The notes beneath the pieces were generated by a model that was given only the letters and a program-made list of their open reading frames with translations, was not told where the DNA came from and searched no databases. Positions 1 to 11,095 of a stretch of 64,000 bases of DNA are shown in pieces; position 1 is the first letter of the stretch, and each line of letters begins with the position of its first letter. The position numbers and the translations under genes are program-made. Source of the DNA: Phoenix dactylifera (lineage: Eukaryota > Streptophyta > Magnoliopsida > Arecales > Arecaceae); the NCBI RefSeq assembly GCF_009389715.1, contig NC_052399.1, forward strand, positions 5,706,585 to 5,770,584, written 5' to 3'.

Positions 1-590
1 AATAATATTAAAATAATAGAAGCAGAAGCTGATCGCTGCGTCTGCCTAGTTACTGATTGTCCTCTTGATCTGAAATCAACTCAAGATGTAAATCCATCAG
101 GCTGGTCAACCCATGGCGTCGCAGGCCCGCCAGTCGTCAGATGAAGAGGTTTCGGAAAAAAGTGGCGCTGCTGCGCACTTTCCAGAGCATTGGTGATCGT
201 GGATGCTATGCCCTGACAGATAGTGACAAAGAATATATATATATATATATATAATAACATTTTTTATACATATTCTTTTAAATATTAGAATTTGTATAAA
301 TATTTTTTTTAAAATTAATATTTGTATGTATATCCTCATCAAATACTTGTTTTGTATATATATTCTTTTTTTATATGTATTTATGCTATTTATTGGTTTA
401 AAATTAAAATAACAAAATATTATTAATAAATAAATATGTAAAAAGAAATATTTATAAGAGTATAATACAAATAGTAATTTTGAAGGGTATTCATGCAATT
501 TTATTGCTTTCAGAAAGTGGATGCAACGACGCTCTGAAGACAGAAGGGGCTCTGGGGCACTCTGACCTGATTGCATCAATATCCGTGCTG
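1..590. other. Conserved AT-rich block, no recognised gene
   Basis: This stretch is repeated at about 24745-25640 and 55124-55690. It contains a short open stretch near 142-240 whose plus-strand reading starts MKRFRKKVALLRTF and is largely kept in the other copies. An AT-rich, intron-like segment follows and ends in a pyrimidine tract plus CAG near 509-514. I do not recognise the product. It may be the remnant of a host exon or the leader of the following LINE. Confidence 0.4.
233..252. repeat. (TA)n microsatellite, short allele
   Basis: This is a run of about 20 bases of alternating TA. The equivalent run is of similar length in copy 3 (about 55356-55372) but has expanded to about 340 bases in copy 2 (24977-25318). 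Confidence 0.9.
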
Positions 591-594
591 TTGA

Positions 595-1835
595 GTGTGG
601 CCTTTGGTCGAATACCAGGCGTGCCGACTTGATGGTAGCTCAGACCACTCTGCACCGGAGAAGATGACGGCCCCGAAGGACAAGCAAGGGGACACGACCA
701 CCCCCCTGTGGTCGGAGGTGGAACAGGTCCCTGGAGGCAGATGTGGACCAATCACCAGATCACGGCGGAGGAACTAGCGGTGCTCCAAAGCCTTTTATAG
801 AGGTGTTGGAGCTACCGGCTGCTCGTGTGGGGAGGGAGTGAGAGGCATGGGCGTCTTCGGCAATGGTCGTTCGGAGCTTGGGCCGCCAGGTTTCGGCAGT
901 GGGTAGTTCGCGACCTTCGGCTGTGGGGCAAGCTGGCGTACAACGTCGATTTCTTCCCGATGGTGGAGGGCCTCACGACTTTCAGATTCTGGAGCAGGGT
1001 TGGTCGGGATGCTACGTTGGCCAGCAGTCCGTGGTTGGTGGCCAGCCAATTGCTTGCGATGGAGGAGTGGCGCCCCAACTTTGTCTCAAGAATCAACACG
1101 GTGAGTCGAACTGTGGTTTGGCTGTGGCTACCATGCCTCCCCTCATGAATTCTGGGATAAGGATTCCCTGCTTGAGATTGCTGCGGTGGCGGGCGGGCCA
1201 GTGCAACTAGATGATGTTTCTGACTAGCTCCGACGGGCAGGGTATGAACAGATAAAGGTTTAGATCGACGCCCTCAGCCCTCTCAAACTTGAGGTGTTCA
1301 TTCAGGGGCAGACGACTAAGGTATGGTAGGCCTTCATCTATGAAGACCTGCGAGCTTCTACTTTGCTTGTGCTCGGCTTGGACACCTGGAAGGCGACTGC
1401 AGCCACCCCGGGCCGAGGATGGAGCCTGAGAAGTGTGGTGTGTTCAGCAGCTCGGCCTCGTCGCGGGTGGAGGGAACTCCGAATTCCCCTTCGGCGGTGT
1501 CGGGATCGACGGAGAAAGGGCGCCCCCATCGGCCGGCCGTGGCTGGCCACGAGTCATGTCCGCCAGCCCAAGGACGTCGGCTCCGGATCCGATTCCTTCC
1601 CAACAGTGGCCAAGTGTTTCTCAGAATGGCCCGACCTCGCCCACCTCACCGCCGGACTTAGAGAGCTGATGGTGCACAAGGAGGAGGCGAGTTGGACCCA
1701 ACTTGGTGCAGTTCCGAGTCCAGCTCATCCGAGTCGGGCGAGCAAGTTGGGCAACGAGGCTGACATGGGAAAGATGGGCAGGGCACAAGGAGGCAGGACC
1801 GGCCTAGGCGTAGTGGGTCCTCACCATGGGTTCGA
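595..1835 (+). mobile_element. LINE (L1-type) ORF1 fragment with DUF4283 domain, degenerate
   Basis: The frame from 825 to 1148 reads through LRLWGKLAYNVDFFPMVEG, TTFRFW, PWLVASQLLAMEEWRPNF and VSRTVVWLWLPCLP. This is the DUF4283 pattern of plant L1 ORF1 proteins. A shifted frame then gives FWDKDSLLEIAAVAG and a later GRPWLATSH stretch, where family members have a YGPW motif after a zinc knuckle. At least two frameshifts (near 850-890 and 1145) and in-frame stops (for example near 1224) show it is dead. No endonuclease or reverse transcriptase ORF2 is present. Shorter versions lie at 25690-26340 and 55748-56370. Confidence 0.75.
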
Positions 1836-2289
1836 CCCACTGAAGCGTGCTAGGAGATCAACTAGGATTCCTAGGGCCGGGCCTGCGGGTCACGGGCCGT
1901 GCCATGGTCCTGCACCGCCCGTACCGGGAGAGGGTTCCGCGACCTAAGGGAGTGAGAGGTGCCACTTCTGAAGCCGGAGCCTCTCCCCGGCAGTGCTCGT
2001 GGGCGGCGAGCCCACGTCCCCCAGGGTCGGCAGGGCAGGGGGCGGCGGCGGGGTCAGCCCGGCCCACTGAAGCGAGCCAGGAGCCCGACTAGGATTCCTA
2101 AGGTCGAGCTTGCAGGGTGCGGGCCATGCTAGTGTCCCGCACCGCCAGTGCCGGGAGAGGATCCCGTGACCTCGGGGAGTGAGAGGCGCCACTTTCGAAG
2201 CCGGAGCCTCTCCCCGGCGGTGCTCGTGGGCGGCAGGCCATGTGCCCTAGGGTCGACAAGGCTGGGGGCGGTGGCGTCCGACACCGGGC
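1836..2289. repeat. Imperfect tandem duplication, 227-bp unit
   Basis: The phrase CCCACTGAAGCG starts at 1836 and again at 2063, and the following ~220 bases match with scattered differences. Both units are GC-rich and share the stretches ending in GGAGCCTCTCCCCGGC and GCTCGTGGGCGGC. It follows the end of the LINE ORF1 fragment and is absent from module copies 2 and 3. Long frames inside it on both strands look like composition artefacts. Confidence 0.8.
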
Positions 2290-2789
2290 TGCCGGCGACA
2301 CCTCTCCTCGTTAGCAAGTGATGGACGGCGTGGGTGACGGTAGGGACTAGACGCGAGTAGGGGATGACCGGGGTTGCTTGGAGATGGGGGCAACCATCGA
2401 CCCAGGTAGGTCGCCGGCTGGAGGAGTCGCCTCCTTGCGTGAGAGGAAGGAGGTGGACGTGCCCCCAGTAGTTGGTGACGTGAGTGTTTTGGGTCCCCTG
2501 GGAGTAAGCTAGATAGAGGCGGGCCCAAATGCTCTGTGGCATCGGGAGATGACTCGACTCCTTTAGAGTATCCTGTAGGGGTCCAGGTGGGGGAAGCTGG
2601 CCCGCGTGCGCATTTAATTTTTTCAACAATCCCTCCAAAAAATTAATTTTTAAATAATTTTAAAATCAAAACAAAATGCTGGATATCTTATATTATGTAA
2701 TAGGTGTAGGTACTTTTCGATTTGAACCTTCATTTAGTGACAATTGATTACATTTGTGGAGCCAAGGTAGTCTTAACCTTGAACCTCGA
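2290..2789. other. Intergenic: GC-rich then AT-rich sequence, no gene
   Basis: The first 340 bases are GC-rich without a convincing coding frame. From about 2640 the sequence turns AT-rich up to the copia fossil. A 27-bp motif beginning CCCGCGTGCGCATTTAATTT (2601) recurs almost unchanged at 7929 on the other side of the fossil. Confidence 0.5.
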
Positions 2790-5700
2790 TCCATGACTCA
2801 GATTAAATCAACAGCACAAATAATATAGTCTGATCTGGGTTCTAAGCGGGTTGCGCTAATATGGTCATGCGCAGGTATCTTTCATGTGCTTTTTAGAGAA
2901 TCGCCCATTTTTCATAATCGCTGCCTCACGACTACATATATAGGTGAGTCATAATAAGAAAGCTAGCAAGGAAGCTCCTGCCTCTTGGGTCTTGGACTCA
3001 TTAAAAGTTATATAAACAAACTCATCCTACCGCTTGCTTTTATGAGCACTAGCGCCATAGGGATGAGGAAAACATAAAATAGTGCTCCTCTTAGTCACAC
3101 TCCGGTTTGTTTCTACCCATTGAACCTTTTAAGGTTAGGTTCCCACCGTGGTGATCTATCTTTATGGGCTAAGCCCTATCCCCCTCGATGACTCTAGAAC
3201 TACTGTTTTAGACAAACTTTTTGTAAGCTGATCAGCCAAATTATTTTCTGATTTTACAAAATTTAAAGCAATAATGTTATTTTTCAATTTGTATCTTAAT
3301 TTATGACATATTTTTAAGTGCCTTTTCATGTTTACATTGGCATTTTCTTGGTTACACTTATCTATTGCAGATTTACAGTCACAATGTAAGAAAACAGGTA
3401 GTAAAGGTGACTCATTTGCAGAAAGGTTTATTAGGAGATCTCTGAGCCACTCAGCCTATAATTTGAGCATATAGGCTTTGAAGGATAGGAGTTTCTAAGT
3501 TCTTCTTAAGATGTATAGAGGGATCAAAGGGAGTAGAAACAGGCTGACAATCGGTATAATTAAATTTATTAAGAATTTTGTCAGCATAATGATTTTGGGA
3601 TAACTTAATACTATTTGCACTTCTAATTATTTTTGTATTTAAAATTAAGTCTGCTTGTCCCAAGTCTTTCATATCAAACTTATGATTTAAGAATTGCTTT
3701 ACTTCATCAACTATCTGAAGATCTGTTCCAAAGATCAGTATATCATCTACATAGAGGCACAAGATCACAAGTTTATTTCTAACTCTCTTATAGTATACAC
3801 ATTCGTCTGTACTATTGATTTCAAAACTAAATGTCAATATGGTTTCAGCAAATTTCAAGTGTCATTGCTTTGGTGCTTGTTTAAGACCATAGAGAGATCT
3901 GACTAGTCTGCAAACTTTATTTTCTTGGCCTGAGATTATGAATCCCTTTGGCTGGTCCATATAGATTTCTTCATTTAAGTCTCCATTTAGAAAAGTTGTT
4001 TTGTCATCCATCTGATGAATTACTAATCTATGGATGGAGGCTAATGCTATAAACATACTAATAGTCGTAATCCTAGCTACAAGTGCATAGACATCAAAGA
4101 AATCTATCCCAGATCTTTAAGTAAAATCCTTGGCAACTAATTTAGCCTTAAATTTATCTACATAGCCATCAGGCCTAAGTTTCTTCTTAAAGATCCATTT
4201 GCATCCTACAGTTTTACAGCTAGAAGGAAGATCAGTCAATACTCAAGTATTGTTTTGAATAATTGACTGCATCTCATTGTCTACAGATTTTCTCCAAAAA
4301 GGTGAATCCAAGGATTTCATTATATCCTCAAAAGTAGTTGGAGAGTCCTTTATAAGAAAGGTATAGAAGTCATCTCTAAATATTTTCTCTACTCTGGATC
4401 TCTTACTCCTCCTAGGTTCTGCTTCTACTTCTATTTCTCTTGTTCTTATTCTACTAGAGTTACTAGCTATACCACTATCTACTCTAGTCCTAAGTGGAAA
4501 GGTGTCTTCAAAATATATTGCATCTCTGGCTTCTATGATAGTGTTGTTGCTAATATCACTTTTTTTTGAATTAATCACCAAAAATCTATTGGCATTATTA
4601 GCTGCATATCCTATGAATATGGCATCCACTGTTTTAGGCCCAATTTTCTTTCTCTTAAAATCAAGTATTTTCATTTTTGCCAAGCACCCCTACACTTTCA
4701 AATAGCTAAGATTAGGTTTTCTATGTTTCCAAACTTCATATGGGGTTAGATCATTATTTTTGGAAGAAATCCTATTAAGGATATAACAGGCTGAAACTAG
4801 AGCTTCCTCCCACAAATTCTCTGGTACTCCTGAGCTTATAAGCATGGAGTTAACCATATCCATTAAAGTTCTATTTTTTCTTTCTACTACTCCATATTGG
4901 AAAGAATAGGGAGCAGTCACTTCATGAATGATTCCATGATCTTCACAAAATTATGTTATATAATTAGATGTATATTCACTTTACCTCCCCAATTTGATCT
5001 AAGGATTTTAATTTTCTTTTCCTGTTGGTTCTTAACTTCGATCTTAAAAATCTTAAATTTGCTGAGCACCTCATCCTTAGTTTTAATTAGGTAGATGTAA
5101 CAGAACTTGGATAGATCATCTATGAAGGTCACAAAATATCTGTTACCTCCTCTAAAAGTTCTACCAGAGTCAAAAACATCACTATGGATCGACTCTAATA
5201 GATCCGAATTCTTATTAACAGATTTAAAAGGGTTTCTAGGGAGTTTGGCTTCTACACAGATTTCACATTTCTCATGGTTTTTAAGATCACTTTTTGGTAT
5301 TAAATTTAGGTTCAATAGTTGCTTAATTGTATTATAATTTACATGACCTAATCTACCATGCCAAATAAAAAGGAGGTTCTATATTTATGATCAAAGAATT
5401 TTCATTTATTGAAGGAACTATTACATTCAACTTAAACAATCCTTCACTTAGGAATCCTTTTCCAATAAATATTACACCATCAGAAATTACAACTTTATTG
5501 GACTCAAAAATAAGACAAAAATCTTACTGGATAAGCAAGGAACCACTAATTAGATTTCTCCTAAAGACCGGAACATATTGGACGCCGTGCAGGGACATAA
5601 CATTTTTGGAGGTAAGCTTTAAGTCTACACGTCCCACTCTTAGCACACACACCTCCGAAGTGTTTGCCATGATCATAGCTCCTCCACTCGAGATCTGGTA

Positions 5701-7090
5701 AGAAGAAAACCAGGAGCGATCCAAACAAATGTGAATACCAGCTCCGGTATCAATCCACCAATTAAGTGCTTGTAAAGTCATGTTAACTTTAGGAGTGAAG
5801 AAAACAAACCTGAAAGCAGTATCAGAGGAGCCCGCACCGGAAGTCACCATGTTGACTTGAGCACTGATTGTGTGTGGACCTTTCTTCTGGGATTGAAGAG
5901 GTACAGTCTTCTTATAGAAGCACTGGGGAGACAAATGGTTGGTCCGACCATACACATAATAGAAACGAACACCACCTTCCTCCTTCTTCTTCTGCTCCTA
6001 GGATTGGATAGGTTTTTCATTGTGATGGTTAGGATTTCTAGGGTTGTAAGGTTTCTTTTTGTAATGCTTATTTTTGAAGGGTCGGTTCTGATTTTTTTAG
6101 GTGGAGCCTCTACATTATAAGCATTATTCTTGTGTCCAGTAGAGGTTTTACTCCTGAGCCTGTGATACTCTTCAATCCGAATGGAGTTCAAGACTTGGAT
6201 TAGGGTGAGACCTCCTTGGGTATGACTTAGGGTCTTAGCAAAATCAGACTGGAAAATTGGTAATTTATCTATCAGACAGGCTACCTAAAATGACTCATCC
6301 AAATTGGTTCCATTGGCCCTAAGTTGGTGGATCATGATTTCAAAATCATGGATTTAGTCCTTCACAGGCTTTGAGTCCACTATTCTAAAGTTATTGAAGT
6401 CGGAGGCCTTGAACCTCTTTACCCCAGCATCATCAAGACTATATTTGTTATCTAGGGTGTCCCAAAGTTCTTTAGCACTCTTAGCTATGTAATAAATGTC
6501 ATACAGCCTTTCAGAAAGGGTACCTAGGATTCTATGGATGCAATGATAGTCTATCTCATCAGGTGTCTTACAGGGTATGTTGAGGGAAGCAGAAGGTTTA
6601 GTTTGGAAGGAGGATGGACTCCGGTTTGGGTTTGGATTTTGGCGAGTAGTAGGTCGTGAAGTAGTTGGGTTGGACCTGTTATCAACTTTAGTAGTGCTCT
6701 CACCTATGGCTAAGATCAATTCTAATATGGTGAGCTAGAACCGCATTTGGTTCTGTCACCTCCTAAAGTTATGGCTATCAAATTTTTCAGGTTTGGCACT
6801 AAGGTGGTCACTAGTGTTAGAGGCCATAGGATCAGGATTATAGAATAAAGACAGAAACAAGATTGAAGGCAAAAACTTTATGTCAATAGATTGCACTAAT
6901 ATTTATATTGAACTTTGGATGTCTAATTGATATATCCAAAAACTAATAGCCAGATCAGCTCCAGATCGGTAGTGGAGCACTAGGCTTACTTAAATACCAG
7001 TCTTTCTTAGGCACGGATGCATTTTTGACAAGCTTTTCTTTGACACTATTAGTTAGTGGATATATTCACTAGAAATCACACAAATTCAAT
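2790..7090 (-). mobile_element. Ty1/copia fossil, module copy 1
   Basis: Read on the minus strand, the recognisable parts are gag near 6830-6360, a CCHC-type knuckle near 5940, and a protease region with WWIDTGAG near 5785. The integrase region follows at about 5340-4700, then reverse transcriptase with YVDDIL near 3750 and an RNase H remnant near 3200. The order protease-integrase-RT-RNase H identifies Ty1/copia. It is broken in many places. I do not recognise a matching pair of LTRs. The same insertion lies in copies 2 and 3 with the same flanks, so it predates the array and is old. Confidence 0.85.
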
Positions 7091-7139
7091 TTTTAGAAAA
7101 GCCTAAGTGCAAAATTAAATTTGTTATTATGGATTAACC

Positions 7140-7610
7140 AATTTTTAAATTTTTCGTTTGAATTTTCCGAATTAGTAATAATTGAATACTAATTTAGTGC
7201 TAGCAAAATAATTATTGTAATTGAGATCTAATTTGTTAATTTAATGAATTATATGATTTATTACCTTATTAGAATAATGGATTACTAATTTTGTGCCAGC
7301 AAATCAAATATTGTAATTGAGATCTAAAATATCAATTCAATGAATATAAGATTTATTACCTTATTAGAATAATTAATTACTAATTTTGTGCCAGCAAATC
7401 AAATATTGTATTTGAGATCTAAAATGTCAATTCAATGAATTATAAGATTTATTATCTTATTAGAATAATTGATTACTAATTTTGTGCCAGAAAATTAAAA
7501 TTGTAATTGAGATCTAAAATGTCAATTCAATGAATTATAAGATTTTATTACCTTATTAGAATAATTGATTGAGATCTAATAAGTCAATTCAATGAATTAA
7601 TTATTATGTA
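7140..7610. repeat. ~96-bp minisatellite upstream of CML1
   Basis: About five tandem units are anchored by the phrase ACTAATTTTGTGCCAGCAAA, with anchors near 7194, 7291, 7386 and 7482 and spacings of 95-97. Each unit also carries GTAATTGAGATCTAAAAT and a TTATTACCTTATTAGAAT phrase. The array is very AT-rich. It recurs in the same position upstream of CML2 and CML3. Confidence 0.85.
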
Positions 7611-8330
7611 TTAACCAATTTCCGAATTTTGTATTTGAATGGGATCTGAAAATTGCTCCTTGAGGAGTCCAAACAAAGGTATGATAAACCTCTTAAAGGT
7701 TAAACAAATTATTACATTTTTAGAATGATTTACTGAATTATATATTACTAACAAAAAAAATAAACCAAACACTTCCTTTGATTGTTAGCAATATATTATC
7801 TAAATAAACAAATAAATCTAAAAATTACAATTAATAGAAAATCATAAAGGGAATAATTTATGTATAAATTATTCGGTGTCAAAACAATTCTATTTAACAC
7901 AAAAGAAATCTATTCTAGCCCGAGAATGGCCGCGTGCGCATTTAATTTTTCCAACACTACCCGCATCGAACACTCTTCAGTGAGGAGGGGGCCCAATGGG
8001 GGTTGCTATACGGGTGAGGTTCTCCTCACCTTTCCTTTTTTTTCTTTGCTTAAGCAAAAAAATAAAAAATAAAAAAATAAAAAAAATAAAACTATATCGC
8101 AATCGGAGAACGGACTTGGCTTTTATAATTAGATTGGACATGGAGGGTATTTTCGTCCTCTAAGGATCTTGAGTTAAATGTATATGGACCGGATGTTATA
8201 AAGATAGGCACGTCCGAAGATGTACCGGCCTTTAATTTTCAGAAAGGTAAGCGCCGTAAGGATTCTGATATAAGGCCCGTACGCGAACATGTCGAACAAA
8301 AAGCACTTCTTTGCCGCTAGTCCACTCCAC
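7611..8330. other. CML1 upstream region
   Basis: About 480 bases (roughly 7600-8090) have no counterpart upstream of CML2 or CML3. They include the second copy of the 27-bp motif at 7929 and a poly-purine/A-rich stretch near 8055-8090. From about 8090 the sequence is shared with the other copies and should hold the core promoter. Confidence 0.5.
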
Positions 8331-8339
8331 TACAAATAG
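8331..8339 (+). promoter_or_regulatory. Altered TATA box of CML1
   Basis: The sequence reads TACAAATAG, while CML2 and CML3 have TATAAATAG at the same place, 16 bases before the ATG and in otherwise conserved sequence. The third base is changed. Because the motif is so near the ATG, the actual start site could lie elsewhere, but the three-way comparison makes this a plausible promoter weakening. Confidence 0.5.
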
Positions 8340-8354
8340 AATACGAAGCTCGCG

Positions 8355-8879
8355 ATGGCGAAACCCCAGGAATCGGAGAAGCCCCCGGAGCCGGCCTCCA
8401 TGAACGACGTCGAGCGGGTCTTCGCGCGCTACGATGCCAACGGCGACGGCAAGATCTCGGCGTCGGAGCTAGCCAACGGGATGCGCGCCCTCGGATTTGA
8501 GGGATCCGACGAAGAACTCAAAGCCATGATGGCGGAGCTCGACTCCGACGGAGACGGCTTCGTGGATCTGAATGAGTTTGCCGCGTTCCACAGGGGGCTG
8601 GGCGACCTCACTGGAGGGGAGAGGGAGCTGAGGGGCTTCTTCGCGATGTTCGATCTGGACAAGAACGGGCGGATCTCCGCGGAGGAGCTTCATCTGGTGC
8701 TGACGAGATTGGGCGAGAAGTGCTCCGTTCAGGACTGCGCCCAGATGATCCGGTCCGTCGATTTGGACGGCGATGGTAGCGTGAACTTTGAGGAGTTCAA
8801 GAAGATGATAGGCAACGGCGGGGGAAGGAAGGCATCTGACGGCAGTGGATCTCCGTTGCCGTCGCCATCCTCTAAGTGA
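8355..8879 (+). CDS. Calmodulin-like calcium sensor CML1, four EF-hands
   Basis: This 174-residue intronless protein has four canonical 12-residue EF-hand loops: [36 protein letters not shown] and [12 protein letters not shown]. Each has acidic residues at loop positions 1, 3, 5 and 12 except loop 3, where N replaces D at position 5. The [10 protein letters not shown] stretch between hands 3 and 4 is typical of the CML23/24 (TCH2-like) group. A Pro/Glu-rich head and a Ser/Pro-rich tail flank the EF-hands. Such proteins bind calcium in the cytosol or nucleus and relay it to targets. It is the most divergent of the three copies, for example [13 protein letters not shown] against [13 protein letters not shown] in CML2. 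A possible AATAAA poly(A) signal lies at 9040. Confidence 0.93.
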   Translation: MAKPQESEKPPEPASMNDVERVFARYDANGDGKISASELANGMRALGFEGSDEELKAMMAELDSDGDGFVDLNEFAAFHRGLGDLTGGERELRGFFAMFDLDKNGRISAEELHLVLTRLGEKCSVQDCAQMIRSVDLDGDGSVNFEEFKKMIGNGGGRKASDGSGSPLPSPSSK

Positions 8880-9355
8880 TGTGGGATATTGTTCATTCTT
8901 AGACGTTCTTTGCATGGAGATGAGGGCTTGATTAGTCTATCAAATTTCTTATCTCATTTGAGACGTCTTTATAGCTTGCGAGACCTGTAGTAAGTGTGTT
9001 CTGGGATGCGTCTGAGAACTGGCAATTACTAATTAGAGGAATAAATAAGCTTTTTCTTTCTTTTGCTTTGTTTTCTTTTTTTTTTTTTTTGCCTGAGAAG
9101 ACAAGCTGGTACTCTATTCAGATTCGTTTTATAGTCTACTCTTATAACTTTTTCTTTATGTTTAACTAGTCTTGCGAGAGGGTTAAGGTGGGGACTCAGG
9201 GCTTAAATTATCTTTGATATTGGAATTCTCTTGATGGCATTTAAGAAGATATAGGTAGGACGTAGATTTGTCCGTTTTCTTTGTTTTTTCTTCTTTCTTT
9301 TTTAGTTTCCGCAAGAGAGTGAAGAACCAAAGGGGGTTTCAATTGGTAATCCACT
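8880..9355 (+). other. CML1 3' flank
   Basis: This AT-rich 3' untranslated and downstream sequence is shared with CML2 and CML3. An AATAAA at 9040 and a T-rich run near 9073-9090 are visible. Homology to the other copies stops at about 9355. Confidence 0.6.
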
Positions 9356-9744
9356 TGGCTGCGGCGCCAGCTTCGGGCCGGCCTCCGCCCGAGCGCTCCA
9401 TCGAGCCTCCTTGCCTCATGGGAGGAGAGTAGAAGAGGAGGGGGAGGAGCTCGGGAAAGAAAGAAGAAAGGAGGAGAAGAAGCGTCGGGAAGGGAGGAGA
9501 AGAAAGAAAAGAAAAAGAAGAAAGAAAAGCAGGGAAAGGAAGGTTCGAGAAGGAAGAAGAGGGAAGAAAGAAACGAAAAGAAAAAGAAGAAAATAAGGAA
9601 GAAGGAGAAAGAAAAAATAAAATAAAAGTTGTTGTGGCCGTATTGGGCCTGATTTCGGAATGGGCTTCAAATAAATTTGGCTTTAGAAGCCCGAGGCTGG
9701 GCTAGGCTCTGGTCCGAGCCCAATATTCTTAAACACAGAATTAA

Positions 9745-10020
9745 CTAAACCAGTATGTTATTGACCCAGGCCTGAACCAGTAATTGGGTTAGATCTGAAC
9801 CGGTATGTAATTGACCCAGACCCGAACCAGTAATTAGGTCAGATCTGAACCAGTATGCATTTGACCCTAGCCTGAACCAGTAATTCGGTCAGAACTGAAC
9901 TAGTATGCAATTGACCTAAACCTGTATCAGAAATTGGGTCAGATCTGAACCAGCATGCAATGGACCCAGACTTGAACCAGAAATGGAATCAAATCCGAAC
10001 TAGAAAGTAGATTAGACCAG
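9745..10020. repeat. 50-bp tandem repeat
   Basis: The phrase GAACCAGTAATTNGGTCAGAT recurs with anchors at 9781, 9831, 9881, 9931 and 9981, an exact 50-base spacing. About five and a half units are present, diverging toward the right end. Confidence 0.85.
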
Positions 10021-10644
10021 AACCAGAAATTAAATTGGGCCATGGGCCTGAATCGGAAATTGAATTAGGCTATGGACCCAAAAATAAATTGAGTCCTATG
10101 GATGGGCTGTAAATAACTTTAAGATTATAAATAAATAGAAATTAAATGTGCAAGTGACATGTAATTTAATGGCCTTGCTAGGTATTGGAGAATTGGCATT
10201 TGGTGAGCAAATTAAGGTAAGTAACCTATCTTAATCTTATTATGGATCATGTATCACGTTTTATATGATGAAAAAGTATTATTTATGGAATTGGAATTGT
10301 GTATATGAATTGTGGAAAATGTAAGTAACCCTAATATAATCTTATATTTTATCAAATACTTGTAACTATTTGATTATGAAATTGTATATGATTATTTATA
10401 TTTTCATAAAATTAGGATCAAGCATGTGTTAGCAAATAATTGCATGATTTTGGATAAATAGCATCCATCATGATTATCATATTATGTACACATGATTATG
10501 ATGATGTAGAAAGATGCATGGAAAAATAAAGTTTTCAGCAAGATCATGAACTTTATTTAGCATGATGCCATTATTCACTTTCCAACATATCTATGAAATA
10601 AGATTTTTGAAAAGCATGATTTATTTTAAGAACTCTCAGATCGC

Positions 10645-10770
10645 TATGTACGATCCCCGCCGGTGGGTAACAGTAACCAGACATACGACCCCCGCCAGTG
10701 GGTAAAAGTAACTTGGCTTTACGACCCCCGCCAGTGGGTAATAGTAACTGGAAGATGACCCTGCAGTGGT
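10645..10770. repeat. ~36-bp GC-rich tandem repeat
   Basis: Three units of GACCCCCGCCAGTGGGTAA followed by a variable AGTAAC tail, with a fourth decayed unit. The array stands out as a GC-rich island in the AT-rich LTR. Confidence 0.75.
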
Positions 10771-10974
10771 AAAGACCTTGCCGTGGGAATAAGAGCGACC
10801 ATAGCTACACTACCATCTGAGAGTATTAATTTCAAAGTATGGATTAATGGCAAAAGTTTTATGATGCATAAATGGCAAAAATTTTATGATGCTTAATCAT
10901 ATTTATGAAGTTGCATGAATGGACTTGCATAGTTTTATGACTGGTTGGATTATACGAAATGCTTACTTTGTTAC

Positions 10975-11095
10975 AAGCACAGATTTCAAAGCATGAATAA
11001 TAACAGCACAGATTTCAAAGCATGAATAATGATAAGTACGGATTTCAAAGCAAGAATAATGATGAGTACGGCTTTCAAAGCATGGAATAAAGGCA
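10975..11095. repeat. ~29-bp tandem repeat
   Basis: Four imperfect copies of a unit containing GATTTCAAAGCATGAATAAT, with variable spacers AACAGCAC, GATAAGTAC and GATGAGTAC. Confidence 0.75.

Larger units (their letters stand above)
1..9355 (+). repeat. CML module, copy 1 of a tandem segmental array
   Basis: The order here is LINE fragment, copia fossil, ~96-bp tandem repeats, CML1 and its 3' flank. The same order recurs from about 24745 and 55124 with high identity. Two segments are present only in this copy: about 1280-2786, with more LINE plus GC-rich DNA, and about 7600-8090. Copies 2 and 3 share the same junction where the 1280-2786 stretch is absent, so they look closer to each other than to this copy. 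Homology to the other copies ends near 9355, where a solo LTR begins. Confidence 0.85.

Noticed and set aside
8429-8915. Antisense frames over the CML genes (also at 32117-32702 and 61752-62115)
   Set aside because: They are GC-driven shadows of the EF-hand genes, and the sense protein has unambiguous calcium loops.
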